From Roseiarcus sp963709655 (GTDB lineage Bacteria; Pseudomonadota; Alphaproteobacteria; Rhizobiales; Beijerinckiaceae), in NCBI GenBank assembly GCA_963709655.1, contig CAVPXF010000010.1, positions 97,449 through 161,448 on the forward strand: 64,000 nucleotides of DNA. The letters are read 5' to 3'. The translations under genes were made by a program, and so were the position numbers. The notes under the pieces are model-generated. The model made no database searches, was not told where the DNA came from, and saw nothing but the letters and a program-made list of their open reading frames with translations. Shown piece by piece: positions 18,138 through 28,345 of this stretch; the first letter of the stretch is position 1, and every line of letters starts with the position of its first letter.

Positions 18138-19545
18138 TCACCGCGCCTCGTCCGCCTCGCTTGCGTCGAGCGCGGCGGCGAGACGCTGCTCCTCGCCGAA
18201 CACGCGCGCGCGTTCCCAGAAGCGGGGCCGACCGATGCCGGTCGAGCGATGACGGCCCTTCAGCTTTCCCTGCGCGTCTTCGCCGACGATGTCGTAGACG
18301 AGCAGGTCCTGGGTTGTGATGACGTCGCCTTCCATCCCGACGACCTCGGTGACGTGGGTAATGCGGCGTGAGCCGTCGCGCAGGCGGGCCGCCTGGATGA
18401 TGACGTCGATCGACGAGGAGATCATGTCGCGGACGGTCTTGATTGGCAATGTGTAGCCGCCCATCGAGATCATCGCTTCGAGGCGGCTCAGAGCCTCGCG
18501 CGGCGAGTTGGCGTGCAGGGTGCCCATCGAGCCGTCGTGGCCAGTGTTCATCGCCTGCAGGAGATCGAAAGCCTCCGGCCCGCGCACCTCGCCGACGATG
18601 ATCCGCTCCGGCCGCATGCGCAGGCAGTTGCGCACGAGGTCGCGCATGGTGATCTGGCCTGCGCCCTCGAGGTTGGCCGGGCGGGTCTCCAGCCGCACCA
18701 CGTGGGGCTGCTGAAGCTGAAGCTCGGCCGCGTCTTCACAAGTGACGATGCGCTCGCCGGAGTCGATGAATCGGGTGAGGCAGTTGAGGAGGGTCGTCTT
18801 GCCCGAGCCGGTGCCGCCGGAGATGAGCACGTTGCAGCGCACGTGCCCGATGATCTTGAGAATCTCGGCGCCGGGCGGCGAGATCGAGCCGAAGCGCACC
18901 AGTTGGTCGAGGGTCAGCTTGTCCTTGCGGAATTTGCGGATCGTGAGGGCGACGCCGTCGATCGCCAGCGGCGGCGCGATGACGTTGACCCGCGAGCCGT
19001 CGAGCAGGCGCGCATCGCAGATCGGCGAGGACTCGTCGAACTCGACGCCCGACCTGGCTGACGATGCGCTGGCAGATGTTCATCAGCTGCGAATTGTCTC
19101 GGAACCGAACGCTGGTGAGCTGGATCTTGCCGTCCACCTCGATGAAGCAGCGCGCCGGACCGTTGACCATGATGTCGGCGATGTCGTCGCGGGCGAGCAG
19201 CGGCTCGAGCGGCCCGAAGCCGAGCACGTCGTTGCAGATGTCGTCGAGCAAATCCTCCTGCTCGGCGATCGAGAGGATCATGGTCTTGACCGCGACGATC
19301 TCGTGCACGATGTCGCGGATTTCGTCGCGGGCGTCATCGGGGTCGAGCTTGGACAGGGCGGAGAGATCGATCGCCTCGATCAGCGCGCCGAATATGAGCG
19401 CCTTGGTCTGGAAGTACGTGTCCGACCTGCCGTCCGCCTGCGGCGGGGGCCGGCTGTCCGTGCGCGCCAGGTCCGGCGAGGCGACGCCGCGTTCCGCGGG
19501 CGGGACGTCTGCGCCGGGACTGGCGCGCTTGCCGAACATAGCCAA
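18138..19545 (-). CDS. cpaF: Pilus assembly ATPase CpaF/TadA (frameshift at 19039)
   Basis: The motor ATPase of the Tad pilus. Walker A GGTGSGKTTLLN and Walker B RIIVGEVRG, plus the Asp/His box region (TLHANSPREALSRLE), lie in the downstream frame. The N-terminal domain (about residues 45-170, DDICNDVLGFGPLEPLL) is in the upstream frame. They join if one base is removed from AA at 19039-19040 (GAGTTCG to GAGTCG on the coding strand). This gives VGRRVDESSPICDARL, a highly conserved CpaF segment, and a chain of about 468 residues. The native site is again GAGTC. Third from last gene in the tad operon, followed by tadB after about 70 bp. Confidence 0.93.
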
Positions 19546-19583
19546 AGCCCTCTTTCTCTAGGCGCTGCGCAGCATGGGGCGAG

Positions 19584-20828
19584 TTATCCCCGAGCCCAAG
19601 CGAGCGCCGACATCAGCGGCTCGAGAAAGCTTTTCCTCGACCGCGTCGTCTCGTTCCACCCAGCCACCAACGCAGCAAGCTCGTCGAAAGTCTCGGCGAC
19701 CTTTCCTTTCGGCTCGACCTCCGCGATCATCTGGCCGTTGTTGGCGGCGGCGCCAAACAGTTTGGCGTCGTGCGGGAAAATGGCGACCGGCTTGGCCTCC
19801 ACCGTCTTGGCGAACTCCGCCACCGCGATTTCGGGGCGCCGCGGCATGCCGACGCCGTTGAGCACCATACGCGGCGGGTGGTCATGCGGCCGGGCGGCCT
19901 TGAGCAGGTCGATCAGATTCTTGGCGTTGCGCAGGTTGGCGAGGTCTGGCGCGGCGACCACGATTACATCGTCGGAGGCGATCAGCGTCCGGCGGACCCA
20001 GCCGCTCCACTGGTGCGGCAGGTCGACGACGATCCAGGGCGTCGAGGCGCGCATCGCGTCGATCAGCGTGTCGAAGGCCGAGTCGGAAAAGTCAAGCGCG
20101 CGATCGAGCGTCGCGGGCGCGGCGAGCAGGCTGAGACGGTCTCCACATCTGGCGAGCAGCCGGTCGACCAGCACAGCGTCCACGCGTTCGGGGGCGAACA
20201 CCGCGTCCGCCACGCCCTGGGCGGGATCCTGGTTGTAGTCGAGCCCGGCCGTGCCGAAGGCAAGGTCGAAATCAGCGATGATGGTCGCCTTGTCCGCGAT
20301 GGAGGCGAGCGACCATGCGAGATTGTGCGCCACGGTTGAAGCCCCGACGCCGCCCTTCGACCCGATCACAGTGACGATCCGGCCGAGCGGCTTTGCGCCC
20401 GGCGCGCGGAAGAGCTGCGAGATCGCCTCAACGAAGCCGACGACATCGAACGGCGGCACGAGATATTCGCTGACCCCCCGCGCCATCAGCTGGCGATAAA
20501 GCGAGACGTCGTTGGTTCGCCCAAGCACCACGACCTTGGTTCCCGAGTCGCAACAGTGCGCGAGTTCGTCAAGCTGGGCGACCAGCGCCTCCCGATCGGC
20601 AGGCGCCTCCACCACGATAACGTTGGGCGTGGCGGAGTTGCGATAGGCCTCCAACGCCGCGGCCGCGCCGCCCATGTTCTGCTTCACCTGCGCCTTGGCC
20701 ATTCTCCGGTCAGCCGCCGCTTCGGCGACGACGGCGGAAGCTTCGATCGACTCGCAAAACGCCTGGATCGAGATGCGCGGCACAGGGTCGATCTGGACGA
20801 GGGCGGGGCGAACGCCAACGAGGCTCAT
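19584..20828 (-). CDS. cpaE: Pilus assembly protein CpaE/TadZ
   Basis: 414 residues. The N-terminal half is an atypical receiver-like domain (about 60-150, VKVVVLGRTNDVSLYRQLM region) and the C-terminal half a MinD/ParA-type ATPase. The deviant Walker A SKGGVGAST is near residue 165 and PWIVVDLPHQW is near the switch region. TadZ/CpaE proteins position the Tad pilus machine at a cell pole. It lies between cpaD and cpaF with short gaps, as in other alphaproteobacterial loci. No sequence anomaly seen. Confidence 0.93.
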   Translation of the reverse strand: MSLVGVRPALVQIDPVPRISIQAFCESIEASAVVAEAAADRRMAKAQVKQNMGGAAAALEAYRNSATPNVIVVEAPADREALVAQLDELAHCCDSGTKVVVLGRTNDVSLYRQLMARGVSEYLVPPFDVVGFVEAISQLFRAPGAKPLGRIVTVIGSKGGVGASTVAHNLAWSLASIADKATIIADFDLAFGTAGLDYNQDPAQGVADAVFAPERVDAVLVDRLLARCGDRLSLLAAPATLDRALDFSDSAFDTLIDAMRASTPWIVVDLPHQWSGWVRRTLIASDDVIVVAAPDLANLRNAKNLIDLLKAARPHDHPPRMVLNGVGMPRRPEIAVAEFAKTVEAKPVAIFPHDAKLFGAAANNGQMIAEVEPKGKVAETFDELAALVAGWNETTRSRKSFLEPLMSALAWARG

Positions 20829-20831
20829 CGG

Positions 20832-21584
20832 TCAGCCCCCACCGCCCGAGCCGCCGATCGGGGTGAGATCGGTCGTCCATTTCGTCCCCGGATCCTGGCC
20901 CTTGCGGACCGCGTCGATCGCCCGCATCCGCATGACCGGGTCGGAGGGGTCGAGCGCCCGCGGCTGGACCAAATCGCGCGGATCGTCGACCTGGGCCGCC
21001 AGCACCGCCTGGGACGCGCAGCCGAAATTGGCGTAGGGCTCGTTCTGCCAACCTTCGAGCGAGGAACCCGAGGCGAGGTCTTCGGGCCAGTTTCCGCACG
21101 GCGTTGCGACCTTCGCCTTCAGGCCGATGAAGGCGACGCGGATCGGCGCCCCGCCGGTTGGCCCCGGCGCGTAGGTCGAAACCCTGATTTTGGCCGCCCC
21201 CGCGCCAGCGAGCGCCCGCCGCACGGCGCCGACGGCCGTGGCGTCCGGCCGCTCTGTCGCCGGGGTGAGTATGACGATCTCGCCCGACCCGAAGGCGCGG
21301 TAGCGCTCGACGAACGCCCTGAGATTGGCCCGCGTCCGGCCGTCGAGTCGGCCGTGCGCGGGAAAGACGTCGACCGTCGCCGGCCCAGAGACGAGGGCGA
21401 TCGGATGCCGCGCCTCGAAGTCGCCGGGGAAGGCCGGATCGGAGGAGGCGTATTGCGCCCCGCAGGCCGCGAGTGTCGCGGCGAGCGCCAGGACGACAGC
21501 CAGGCTCACACGAGATTTGAGGACATGGCGCAGGCGCTCGGCTCGCTCTTCGCCCGCAATTCGTTCACGTTCCGGTGCGCGCAT
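20832..21584 (-). CDS. cpaD: CpaD-family pilus lipoprotein
   Basis: About 250 residues from the first ATG. The lipobox TLAACG (Cys about residue 41) suggests the true start may be closer to the hydrophobic stretch VSLAVVLALAATLAA, for example a GTG at that Val. The body contains the CpaD-like GSGEIVILTPATERPDATAV segment and a C-terminal VATPCGNWPEDLA motif with NFGCASQAVLAAQVDDPRDL, typical of the family. It is thought to act with the CpaC secretin at the outer membrane. Its start lies 14 bp after cpaC. Confidence 0.9.
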   Translation of the reverse strand: MRAPERERIAGEERAERLRHVLKSRVSLAVVLALAATLAACGAQYASSDPAFPGDFEARHPIALVSGPATVDVFPAHGRLDGRTRANLRAFVERYRAFGSGEIVILTPATERPDATAVGAVRRALAGAGAAKIRVSTYAPGPTGGAPIRVAFIGLKAKVATPCGNWPEDLASGSSLEGWQNEPYANFGCASQAVLAAQVDDPRDLVQPRALDPSDPVMRMRAIDAVRKGQDPGTKWTTDLTPIGGSGGGG

Positions 21585-21598
21585 GGCGAGTCTCGCCT

Positions 21599-23131
21599 CT
21601 ATTGAGTAATGAAGCCGATCTTGCCGGCGTAGCCCGGCAAGGGCTGCAGCGCGCCGGCGGTGGAGTAGAGCCGGTTGACGCGGCCGAGAAGCCAGGCCTG
21701 TGGGTCGCTGGCGTCCTGGAAATTCTGATCCGGTTTGACGACCTGGCTTGGGTCGATGGCGTGCACGATGTAGGGCGTGACCACGATCATCAGTTCCGTC
21801 TCGTTGCGCTGGTAGTCGCGTGAGCGAAACAGGGCGCCGAGGATAGGCAGGTTCATCAGCGCGGGCACGCCGTTGATCGCCTGCTGAGTCTGCGTCGAGA
21901 TGAGGCCGGCGGTGGCGATCGAGCCGCCCGACGGCAGCTCGACCGTCGTGACATTGTTGCGCGTGCGAAAACCGGGGATGTTGAGGTTGGCGTTGTTGCC
22001 GACAGGGATCGTAATTTGTGTCGAATAGTCGATGTCGGTGACCTCGGTCGCGATCCGCAACTGGATGCGGCCGGCGGATACGACGACGGGGGTGAAGTTG
22101 AGGGTCACCCCGTAGGGCTGTTGAACGAAGCCGATCGTACAGCCATTGGCGTTGGTGCCGCCGTTGCCGCAGGATTCGCTTTGGGCGATCGGGATCGTGC
22201 CGCCGGCCATGAACTTGGCGCTTTCGCCCGAGACCGCTGTCACGTTCGGCTCCGCGAGCGTATGGGCGACTCCCTGGCGCTCGAAAGCCTGCAAGTTGGC
22301 GGTTAGCGTGCTGGCGCCTTTGGTCCAGCTCAGCGTCGCCCCGGTCGACGTCAGCGCCCCGTTGATGGCGAAGGGATTGTCGAACTGGAAGCTGCCGTTG
22401 GGTCCGCTGCCGCTCATGGAGACGCCAAGCTGCTTGACGATGTCCCGGCGGACCTCTGCGACGATGACCCGCAGGGTCACTTGGTCGAGCCCGAGGATGG
22501 TCAGCGAATTGATCACTCTTCCGGTCGCTTCGGTCGAACTCTTCTCGTTGCTGTCGCCCGCGCCGCTCGGAGGCCCGCCGACCGATAGATTTATCCCCGT
22601 CGGCGAGCCAGAGGACTGCTTTGTGTCGTTGACGTAGCCGTTTGCGAGGTCGACCGCCTTCTGAGCCTCGATCGCCGACGCAACCGTCCCCATCAAGATG
22701 ATCGAGTTGGCGACCGTACGAACCTGAATGGCGTTGTGCGGCATCGCGGCGTCGATGAGACCCTTAAGGCTTCCCACGTCGCGTCCGACTGATACTTCAA
22801 TCGTTTCAATCGTGCGGCGGTCATTCGCGAGCGCATAGATGGTTGTCTGGCCGTTGGCGAGCGCGGACACATAGATCCGCCGCGCCGTGCGAACGATGGC
22901 GTTGACCACCCGCGGATCGCCGACATAGATTTCGGCTGCGTCCGCCTTCAGGTCGAAAATCTTCGACTCCCCGACCCCCATCTGGCAATTTAGAATCTCG
23001 CCGCCGCTCGCGTTCCACACCGGGCACGGAGCGTCGGACTTGGCCGCGTTGGCGCTCGTCGCGGCCGCGCAGAGCGCTGCGGCTAGGCCGAGCGCACGCG
23101 TCGCGCCGAGGACGGATCGCCACCGGGTCAT
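21599..23131 (-). CDS. cpaC: Tad pilus secretin CpaC (RcpA)
   Basis: 510 residues with a signal peptide (GLAAALCAAATSANA). An N-terminal STN/BON-like domain starts around IFDLKADAAEIYVGDPRVVN. The secretin domain lies at about 250-470 with GVTLNFTPVVVSAGRIQLRI and NNVTTVELPSGGSIATAGLI. It forms the outer-membrane pore through which the Flp pilus passes. Its ATG overlaps the TGA stop of cpaB by four bases (ATGA), so the two are coupled. Confidence 0.94.
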   Translation of the reverse strand: MTRWRSVLGATRALGLAAALCAAATSANAAKSDAPCPVWNASGGEILNCQMGVGESKIFDLKADAAEIYVGDPRVVNAIVRTARRIYVSALANGQTTIYALANDRRTIETIEVSVGRDVGSLKGLIDAAMPHNAIQVRTVANSIILMGTVASAIEAQKAVDLANGYVNDTKQSSGSPTGINLSVGGPPSGAGDSNEKSSTEATGRVINSLTILGLDQVTLRVIVAEVRRDIVKQLGVSMSGSGPNGSFQFDNPFAINGALTSTGATLSWTKGASTLTANLQAFERQGVAHTLAEPNVTAVSGESAKFMAGGTIPIAQSESCGNGGTNANGCTIGFVQQPYGVTLNFTPVVVSAGRIQLRIATEVTDIDYSTQITIPVGNNANLNIPGFRTRNNVTTVELPSGGSIATAGLISTQTQQAINGVPALMNLPILGALFRSRDYQRNETELMIVVTPYIVHAIDPSQVVKPDQNFQDASDPQAWLLGRVNRLYSTAGALQPLPGYAGKIGFITQ

Positions 23132-23937
23132 GGGGTCGCCTGCTGCGCCGCGCCGAAGCGGATGATGGTCAGACCAGTGTGTTGCGGCAGCTCCTGAACC
23201 ACGGTCTTCGCGTTCCCGCCGCTGTCGGCGAGGCTGCGCAGCGCCAGTGCAAGGCCGCCGGCGCTCGCGTGCTGGGCAAGCACGATCAGGTCGACCTGAT
23301 CGGGCTCGAGTTCGAGAGTCGCGTTGGCACCGGTGACGACCTTCTTGCCGTTCTGCTCCTCAACGTTCTGTCCGATCGCCAGCACGCGGACATTGGCGAG
23401 AATCGTTTGGGCGGTCACGACCTCGACGCCGCGCGCCCGGGTCGCGACGTCGTCGCGGGCGAGCCGCACGACGTCCACCCGGTCGCCTGGCACGATGAAG
23501 CCGCCGGCGGAGGTGTCGCCGCCGTTGTCGATCTTGATGGCGACGGCCCTCTTGCCGCTCGGCAGGATCGCCGACATGAACCCGCCGGCTTCAGCCTTGA
23601 CCAGCTTTTCGCGCCGAATCGGTTCGCCGCGCAGAAAGTCGGCGCGGACCATCGATCCCTTCATCTCCCGAACGGCGTCGGCGGACGTCGAGCGGGCGAT
23701 CATCTGCTCGGACATGTCCGCCTTGGGCCAGACCTGCCAGACGAATGCGTCCTCTCCGACCACCGCGCCCATGGGCAAGTCCCGTGCAGCGACCAGAACT
23801 TGATCGACCGTCGGCTCCGGGGCCCGGGCGGCCGCGGGGGCGGCGGGGCGCGCGCCTTGGCCGCCCGACAGCAGCGCGTAGGCGCCGCCGAAGGTCGCAA
23901 CTGCGACCGCGACGACAATGCCGAGCCTCCTATTCAT
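23128..23937 (-). CDS. cpaB: Pilus assembly protein CpaB (RcpC)
   Basis: 269 residues from the ATG with codon 23935-23937. That start places a membrane or signal helix at once (IVVAVAVATFGGAYALL). The SAF domain follows at about 48-115 (QVLVAARDLPMGAVVGED), then the RcpC beta domain containing FIVPGDRVDVVRLARDD, near the conserved PGDRVDV motif. It stabilises the periplasmic part of the Tad machine. A longer open frame extends upstream but adds a non-conserved leader. It overlaps cpaC. Confidence 0.92.
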   Translation of the reverse strand: MNRRLGIVVAVAVATFGGAYALLSGGQGARPAAPAAARAPEPTVDQVLVAARDLPMGAVVGEDAFVWQVWPKADMSEQMIARSTSADAVREMKGSMVRADFLRGEPIRREKLVKAEAGGFMSAILPSGKRAVAIKIDNGGDTSAGGFIVPGDRVDVVRLARDDVATRARGVEVVTAQTILANVRVLAIGQNVEEQNGKKVVTGANATLELEPDQVDLIVLAQHASAGGLALALRSLADSGGNAKTVVQELPQHTGLTIIRFGAAQQATP

Positions 23938-24151
23938 CTGACCCCAACCCTGAGAAGCGCTGTCCCACGCGGACAATCAAGCTGAAAATCGTCAAGACGC
24001 GGTTAACGAAGCGTATCATCTATGAACAAACTCGCTATCTGGCATATATACCGGAATGTTAATTCCGTTACGTAAAGCATGAATTTGGCGCAAGCTTCAT
24101 TACAACTTGAACGTCCGGCGTTGTTCGGTAGGTGTCGTCAGCGGCGGCCGC

Positions 24152-24667
24152 TCAAGCGACCGCGGCCAGCCAGACGGGGCTGTGGGGAAACTGAATGAGC
24201 CCGGCGGCGGCCAGCGCAATTCCGTAGGGGACGCCCGCGCCTGGGCGCCGGAGTCGGGCGATCCAGCGCTGGCGAGCGAGCGCCTCGGGAAGCTGATGCG
24301 CGCGGGCGGCAAGGATCGCCAATGTCAGCAATCCGCCGGCGATCGAGGCGGTGAGGGCGTAGTCGAGGAGCGCGCCCCACCCAAGCCACAACGCAATCGC
24401 CGCGGCGAGCTTGGCGTCCCCGCCGCCGATCCAGTTCCGACAGAACATCAAAAACCCGATACCGAGCGCCGCGAGGCCGCAGGCGAGACCCAAGGCGACG
24501 GTTTCCGCCGGCAAGCCGAGCGCCGCCGACAGTCCGACGTAGCCGAGCGCAAGCGCAAGCGGAACCACGTTCGGGATGGTCATCGTCATGAGGTCCATCG
24601 AGGCCGACAGGGCCATCAGGCCCGGAAAGACAGTCGCGGCAAGGGCGACGAGGATGGCGGACGGCAT
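24152..24667 (-). CDS. cpaA: Prepilin peptidase CpaA (TadV)
   Basis: 171 residues with about five membrane helices. The two aspartates of type IV prepilin peptidases are visible in SASMDLMTMTIPN and in the GGGDAK motif (NWIGGGDAKLAAAIAL). It removes the leader from Flp pilin and TadE/F-type pseudopilins. It has the short, methylase-free form usual in Tad systems. It lies between flp and cpaB on the same strand. Confidence 0.93.
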   Translation of the reverse strand: MPSAILVALAATVFPGLMALSASMDLMTMTIPNVVPLALALGYVGLSAALGLPAETVALGLACGLAALGIGFLMFCRNWIGGGDAKLAAAIALWLGWGALLDYALTASIAGGLLTLAILAARAHQLPEALARQRWIARLRRPGAGVPYGIALAAAGLIQFPHSPVWLAAVA

Positions 24668-24816
24668 CGGGGAAGGGTGTTCAGTCTATTAGCTACGCGG
24701 AAGAGTGTGAGAGGCGACCGCGGGACACGGGACAGCATGATCACTGCGGCGAGTAAAGGCGCCGGCGAGACAGTCGCCCGTCGGCGCCTGCGATTATCAC
24801 GCAAAGAGGACGCTGT

Positions 24817-24981
24817 TTAGTTGAGAGTGTTGCTGATCGAGCTGAACACCCCACTGATCTTCGTCCCGACGGTTTGAACTGCAGTAACGATGAAGACGGC
24901 GATTAGCGAGGCGATCAGTGCATATTCAATCGCTGTGGCGCCGGATTCGTCACGGATAAGCTTTCTGAACCCTTTAAGCAT
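24817..24981 (-). CDS. flp: Flp/Fap-type pilin
   Basis: A 54-residue ORF, ATG codon 24979-24981 and TAA at 24817-24819. It reads MLKGFRKLIRDESGATAIEY and continues ALIASLIAVFIVTAV, then a short polar tail. The basic leader, the G-ATAIEY processing site with the conserved Glu and Tyr, and the hydrophobic spine are diagnostic of Flp pilins. It is the major subunit of the Tad pilus and the first gene of the locus, so the tad promoter should lie in the roughly 170 bp upstream. Confidence 0.95.
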   Translation of the reverse strand: MLKGFRKLIRDESGATAIEYALIASLIAVFIVTAVQTVGTKISGVFSSISNTLN

Positions 24982-25151
24982 TGAGCGTACTCCTACTTAT
25001 CTACAATCTACCCCAACGTAAGCTTCGGCCTCTTCGACCGATACAGATAGACACTATCGTTCATCGCTTACGGACGCGTTAATGACAGGACGATTGGGGG
25101 ACCGCCTCGGTCACGCCCCCGGCGGCCGCAGGACGGGGCTTCGACGCTGAA

Positions 25152-25499
25152 TCAGGGCGCGAGGTCGATTTGCGGCTCGCCGTCGCGATCCTCGACCTCA
25201 ACGATCCACAGGTCTGGGTCGAAGCGGATCTCGCGCGCGAGCCGCGCCTCCACATCGACCGGGTCGATCCACTCGGGCTCGTGCATGCGCTGAAACAACC
25301 GGTCGACGCCGCGCGGCAGTTCGGCCAACAGCGATTGCGGGGCCGGTCCGTATAGCGCGACGCGACCGTCCAGACAGTCGATTTTTACGAAGATCGTCCC
25401 GGCTTCCGCCGCGCCGCGCCGGCGGAGGACGGCGACCGAGCTTTCGGCATTGCGCCGGCGCAGATAGGCAGCGACCCAGATGTCGGACCGCAGCCGCAC
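25152..25499 (-). CDS. DUF1491 family protein
   Basis: 115 residues from a GTG start. The opening RLRSDIWVAAYLRRRNAE and the segment GTIFVKIDCLDGRVALYGPA match DUF1491, a small family of unknown function widespread in Alphaproteobacteria. The C-terminus is acidic (WIVEVEDRDGEPQIDL). The gene starts one base after the stop of the peptidoglycan-binding gene, so the two probably share a transcript. No catalytic residues can be proposed. Confidence 0.85.
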   Translation of the reverse strand: MRLRSDIWVAAYLRRRNAESSVAVLRRRGAAEAGTIFVKIDCLDGRVALYGPAPQSLLAELPRGVDRLFQRMHEPEWIDPVDVEARLAREIRFDPDLWIVEVEDRDGEPQIDLAP

Positions 25500-25500
25500 C

Positions 25501-26109
25501 TCAGCGCGCGGCAGCCCGCGCCGCTGACGTCAGCTGCCTGACGAGATGGGGAGAGATCTCAGTCGAGATCGGGAAGCTGTGGGCGCGCTCAAAATCGCGC
25601 AGCGCCTGGTCCGTCGCGCCGCCCTGGGCGCCATCGGCCTTTACCGGGTAGCCGAGCCTGGCCAAGGCGGTCTGCGCGGCGACGACCAGACGGGAGTCAT
25701 CGACCGCGGGAGACTCGCCGCGCAAAAGATCGCCGATGGGGTCCAAGCGCTGGCCGCCGCCAGGGCCCGCAGCCGTCGGAGGCGCCGCGACAGGCGCCGC
25801 AGCCGCCTCGTGTGCGACGGTCGGAGCCGGTGGGGGCATCGGCGGCGGCGCGACCGGGGCCGACACGACGACTTTTTTTGGCGGCGCTGGCGCAAACAGC
25901 GGCGCCGGATGCCGCTCGCGCTGCAGAATGAGAGCGTTCACGCCAATGCCGGCGAGCAGAGCCGACAGGATCGCGCCAATATAGAGACGAGGCGGCAAGG
26001 AAAAGGCGCGGTCCGCCACGCGCCGAAAGGCGCCCCCGCCGCGGACCGCTTTCTTGCCAGGCCGCGACAGGATGGAATCGTTGCGGATCCGCGCGAGCGC
26101 TTCGATCAT
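25501..26109 (-). CDS. Peptidoglycan-binding domain protein with a membrane anchor
   Basis: The ATG (codon 26107-26109) has a GGAGAG ribosome site; the frame is open further upstream without support. The product is 202 residues. A basic N-terminus is followed by a helix (LYIGAILSALLAGIGVNALIL), a Pro- and Ala-rich periplasmic linker of about 80 residues, and a C-terminal PG_binding_1-type fold (VVAAQTALARLGYPVKADGA, ALRDFERAHSFP). It probably sits in the inner membrane and contacts the cell wall. It directly precedes the DUF1491 gene. Substrate and role are not known. Confidence 0.82.
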   Translation of the reverse strand: MIEALARIRNDSILSRPGKKAVRGGGAFRRVADRAFSLPPRLYIGAILSALLAGIGVNALILQRERHPAPLFAPAPPKKVVVSAPVAPPPMPPPAPTVAHEAAAAPVAAPPTAAGPGGGQRLDPIGDLLRGESPAVDDSRLVVAAQTALARLGYPVKADGAQGGATDQALRDFERAHSFPISTEISPHLVRQLTSAARAAAR

Positions 26110-26636
26110 CGTGGTCTCTCCGATCTGTCGTCTCCGGGGACGCGGGTCCGCGCCGCGACCGGATAACCCGGGTTGCGATCCAGGCGTCCCGCCCGATTGA
26201 TCGCAGGCGCCTCTTAACCCATCGCTAAGGTTGAGAAGTCGGTTACCAATTCCGTAGCTTCGACGCCATGGTGGTAAAAAATTCCTGAAATGCGGTCGTG
26301 TCCCGGCTGGCGGCGTAGCCGCGACGGAGCAAACCGCTGGCCGAGCGCGCTCCCCGCAGCTGGCGGGGCCAATCCAGCCGGGCCCGGTCCGCGTCGCCGG
26401 ATCCGAGCCGCCGGCGAAGCGGTTGATCGTCAAGCTCTGGGACATCGTTCGACAATCGCGAAGCTATCCGGAAACGATGAAGCGGCCCGACGCTCGCCCG
26501 CGCATTCTGGTGGTGGACGCGGTCCCGCCAAACCGGTCTCCGTCGTGCCGCGGGCGATTCGTTCCGAAACGCAGGCACGCTTGCAATCGGTCGATCTCGC
26601 TCGCCGGGGAATTTGATCGCTCGCCGGGGGATTTGA
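26110..26636. other. Intergenic region
   Basis: About 530 bp between divergent genes. Several overlapping open frames exist on both strands, but none has a recognisable product or ribosome site. The minus-strand promoter of the peptidoglycan-binding gene should lie here. Confidence 0.4.
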
Positions 26637-27213
26637 ATGGCAATCCAGCTCAATTTCGAGCGCAACGAAATCTATGAATGCGGCGCAACGCTGCTCTCTG
26701 TGCTCGCCTGTCCGAAAGCCTCCGATGAGGACAAGTGGCCCGAGCTTCGTGCGTCGTTGTGCGCGAAGGCCCTCTTGATCAAATACATGTTGGCGCAGGA
26801 CGATTGGACCCCGGTTCCCGTCAAACTGCCGTATGTCTTCCGCGACGCGAAGCGCGTCGATCGAGACTTCCAGTTTGTGGGCAGGCGGATCAGTGACCGC
26901 ATGATCGCAGGCCGAATGGCGGTTCCATTTATTTGGCGCGCCAAACTCGGCGACGCGTTCCTTCTCCCTCGCGGGATTGAGCGACTCTCGGTCAATCAGA
27001 TGTCGCAGTACGTGCTTAATGACGCGGATCAGGCGGATCCGGAAAACGTCGAAAGCGTCGCTGTTTGCCGAACCGGTGTTGCCCCGGAACGCAAGCGGCG
27101 AAGGCGAAACGATTTCATGGTACTCCGCGTATCAGGGAGCGGTCGCCGAGATCGACGACATCGACGAGGTGGCGCGCAAGCCGATCGTTGAAAAACTGAC
27201 GGCGAGGCTCTAG
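26637..27213 (+). CDS. Hypothetical protein with a frameshift near 27050
   Basis: The ATG follows a GGGGGA site. The first frame runs well to NDADQADPENVE (about residue 137) and then becomes Arg-rich and atypical. The plus-one frame continues sensibly (KASLFAEPVLPRNASGEGE, ISWYSAYQGAVAEIDDID, PIVEKLTARL) to the TAG at 27211-27213. Together this makes about 191 residues. I do not recognise the family. It lies 12 bp before the membrane-anchored protease and probably belongs to the same operon. The shift is not at a GANTC site. Confidence 0.6.
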
Positions 27214-27225
27214 TCGCTGAGGCCG

Positions 27226-28345
27226 GTGTTGGCCGACGCCGAAATCGGGGGGCAGATTTCCCGCTGGCTCGACATATCGAGCCCGCACGACATCCTGTCG
27301 ATCGGCGGCGAACCCGTGCTCGTGAACTGGGGCATTTTGCCGCGCTCGGTCAGTAGTCGCGACGAACGGATCGCACACTTCGAAAGCACGCTCGGCCGCT
27401 ATGCGCCGTGGCTGTCCTCCGCCGTCGTCGACCAATCTCCGGCAAAACCGCCTGTGGAAGTCCTGGGCGAAGCGCCGCTCGCCGCTTCGGCGGCGCCGCC
27501 CGAGAGCATGGCTGCGGGAACAGAGACTCCCTCGCCGCACGGAGCCTCGCCGCCGAGTCCGGACGTCGGCGTCACGACCCCTGCGCCGCGCCGGCCATGG
27601 CTTGTCCCCTTGGCGGCCTCCGCATTGGCGGCTTTGGCGCTTGCGGCGATCTCCGTTCCTGGCGTCCTCGTCTACCCCTCGTTCACGACGGGCTCGTCGG
27701 CTGCGAACGCGTTCGAGTTGGAGCGGCTCAAGACGTCAAACGATTCTCTCGAATCGCAGCTGAAAGTGCTGGACCAGGCGCTTGACGGCAAGGTCTGCCG
27801 GCCCGCCGACTTTTCGGTTCCGGTGCCGGACCTGGCCCCCGAGCCCAGCCCTGCCGGCTCGGGCGAAGCGCCCGCGCTGCAGGTCGATCCGAAACCGCCC
27901 GAGCAGACGCAACTCCCGCAGTCTCCGTCGCGCGGCGCTCAAGGACCAGCGACCGCAGGCGCTTTGCTCGATAAGTCGACCGTCCTCATTATTGCGTTCA
28001 CGGGCGAAACTGGCGATCAGGTGTCGTTCTCGCAGGGCTCCGGCTTCCTGGTCGGCGATCACACCGTGGTGACCAACCATCACGCGGTCAAAGGCGTCGA
28101 GGCCAACCGTATTTTTGTCGCCAACAAAAGCATCGGCGGCATTCGTCAAGTCAAGAGCGTGACCCTATCGCAACCGCCGCCCGTCGAAAGCGACATCCGG
28201 GTCGACCTGGCGGCGCTCGAGATCGAGCCGGTCTCGGGGATGACCGGCTTGCCGATCGGCCCTTCGCCGCCGAAACTGGCGACCGCCTACGTCGCCGGTT
28301 TTCCCGGGTTTCTGACCGAACGCGACACGAAGTTTGAAAACTTTT
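27226..28345 (+). pseudogene. Membrane-anchored trypsin-like protease, 3' end lost at an IS1595 insertion
   Basis: From a GTG start the frame encodes an N-terminal region of about 120 residues, a membrane helix (about 124-150), a short coiled coil (about 162-187), a Pro-rich linker and the first half of a trypsin-like domain. GSGFLVGDHTVVTNHHAVKG carries the catalytic His (about 286) and DIRVDLAALEI the Asp (about 327). The Ser motif is missing because the gene stops being itself at residue about 373, where the IS begins. The frame happens to stay open through the IS to 29520, but that fusion is not a natural protein. It cannot be an active protease. Confidence 0.8.

Noticed and set aside
19030..19045. 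Programmed frameshifting in cpaF
   Set aside because: No slippery heptamer is present, the same one-base change occurs in four other genes at GANTC sites, and cpaF is a single frame in relatives.
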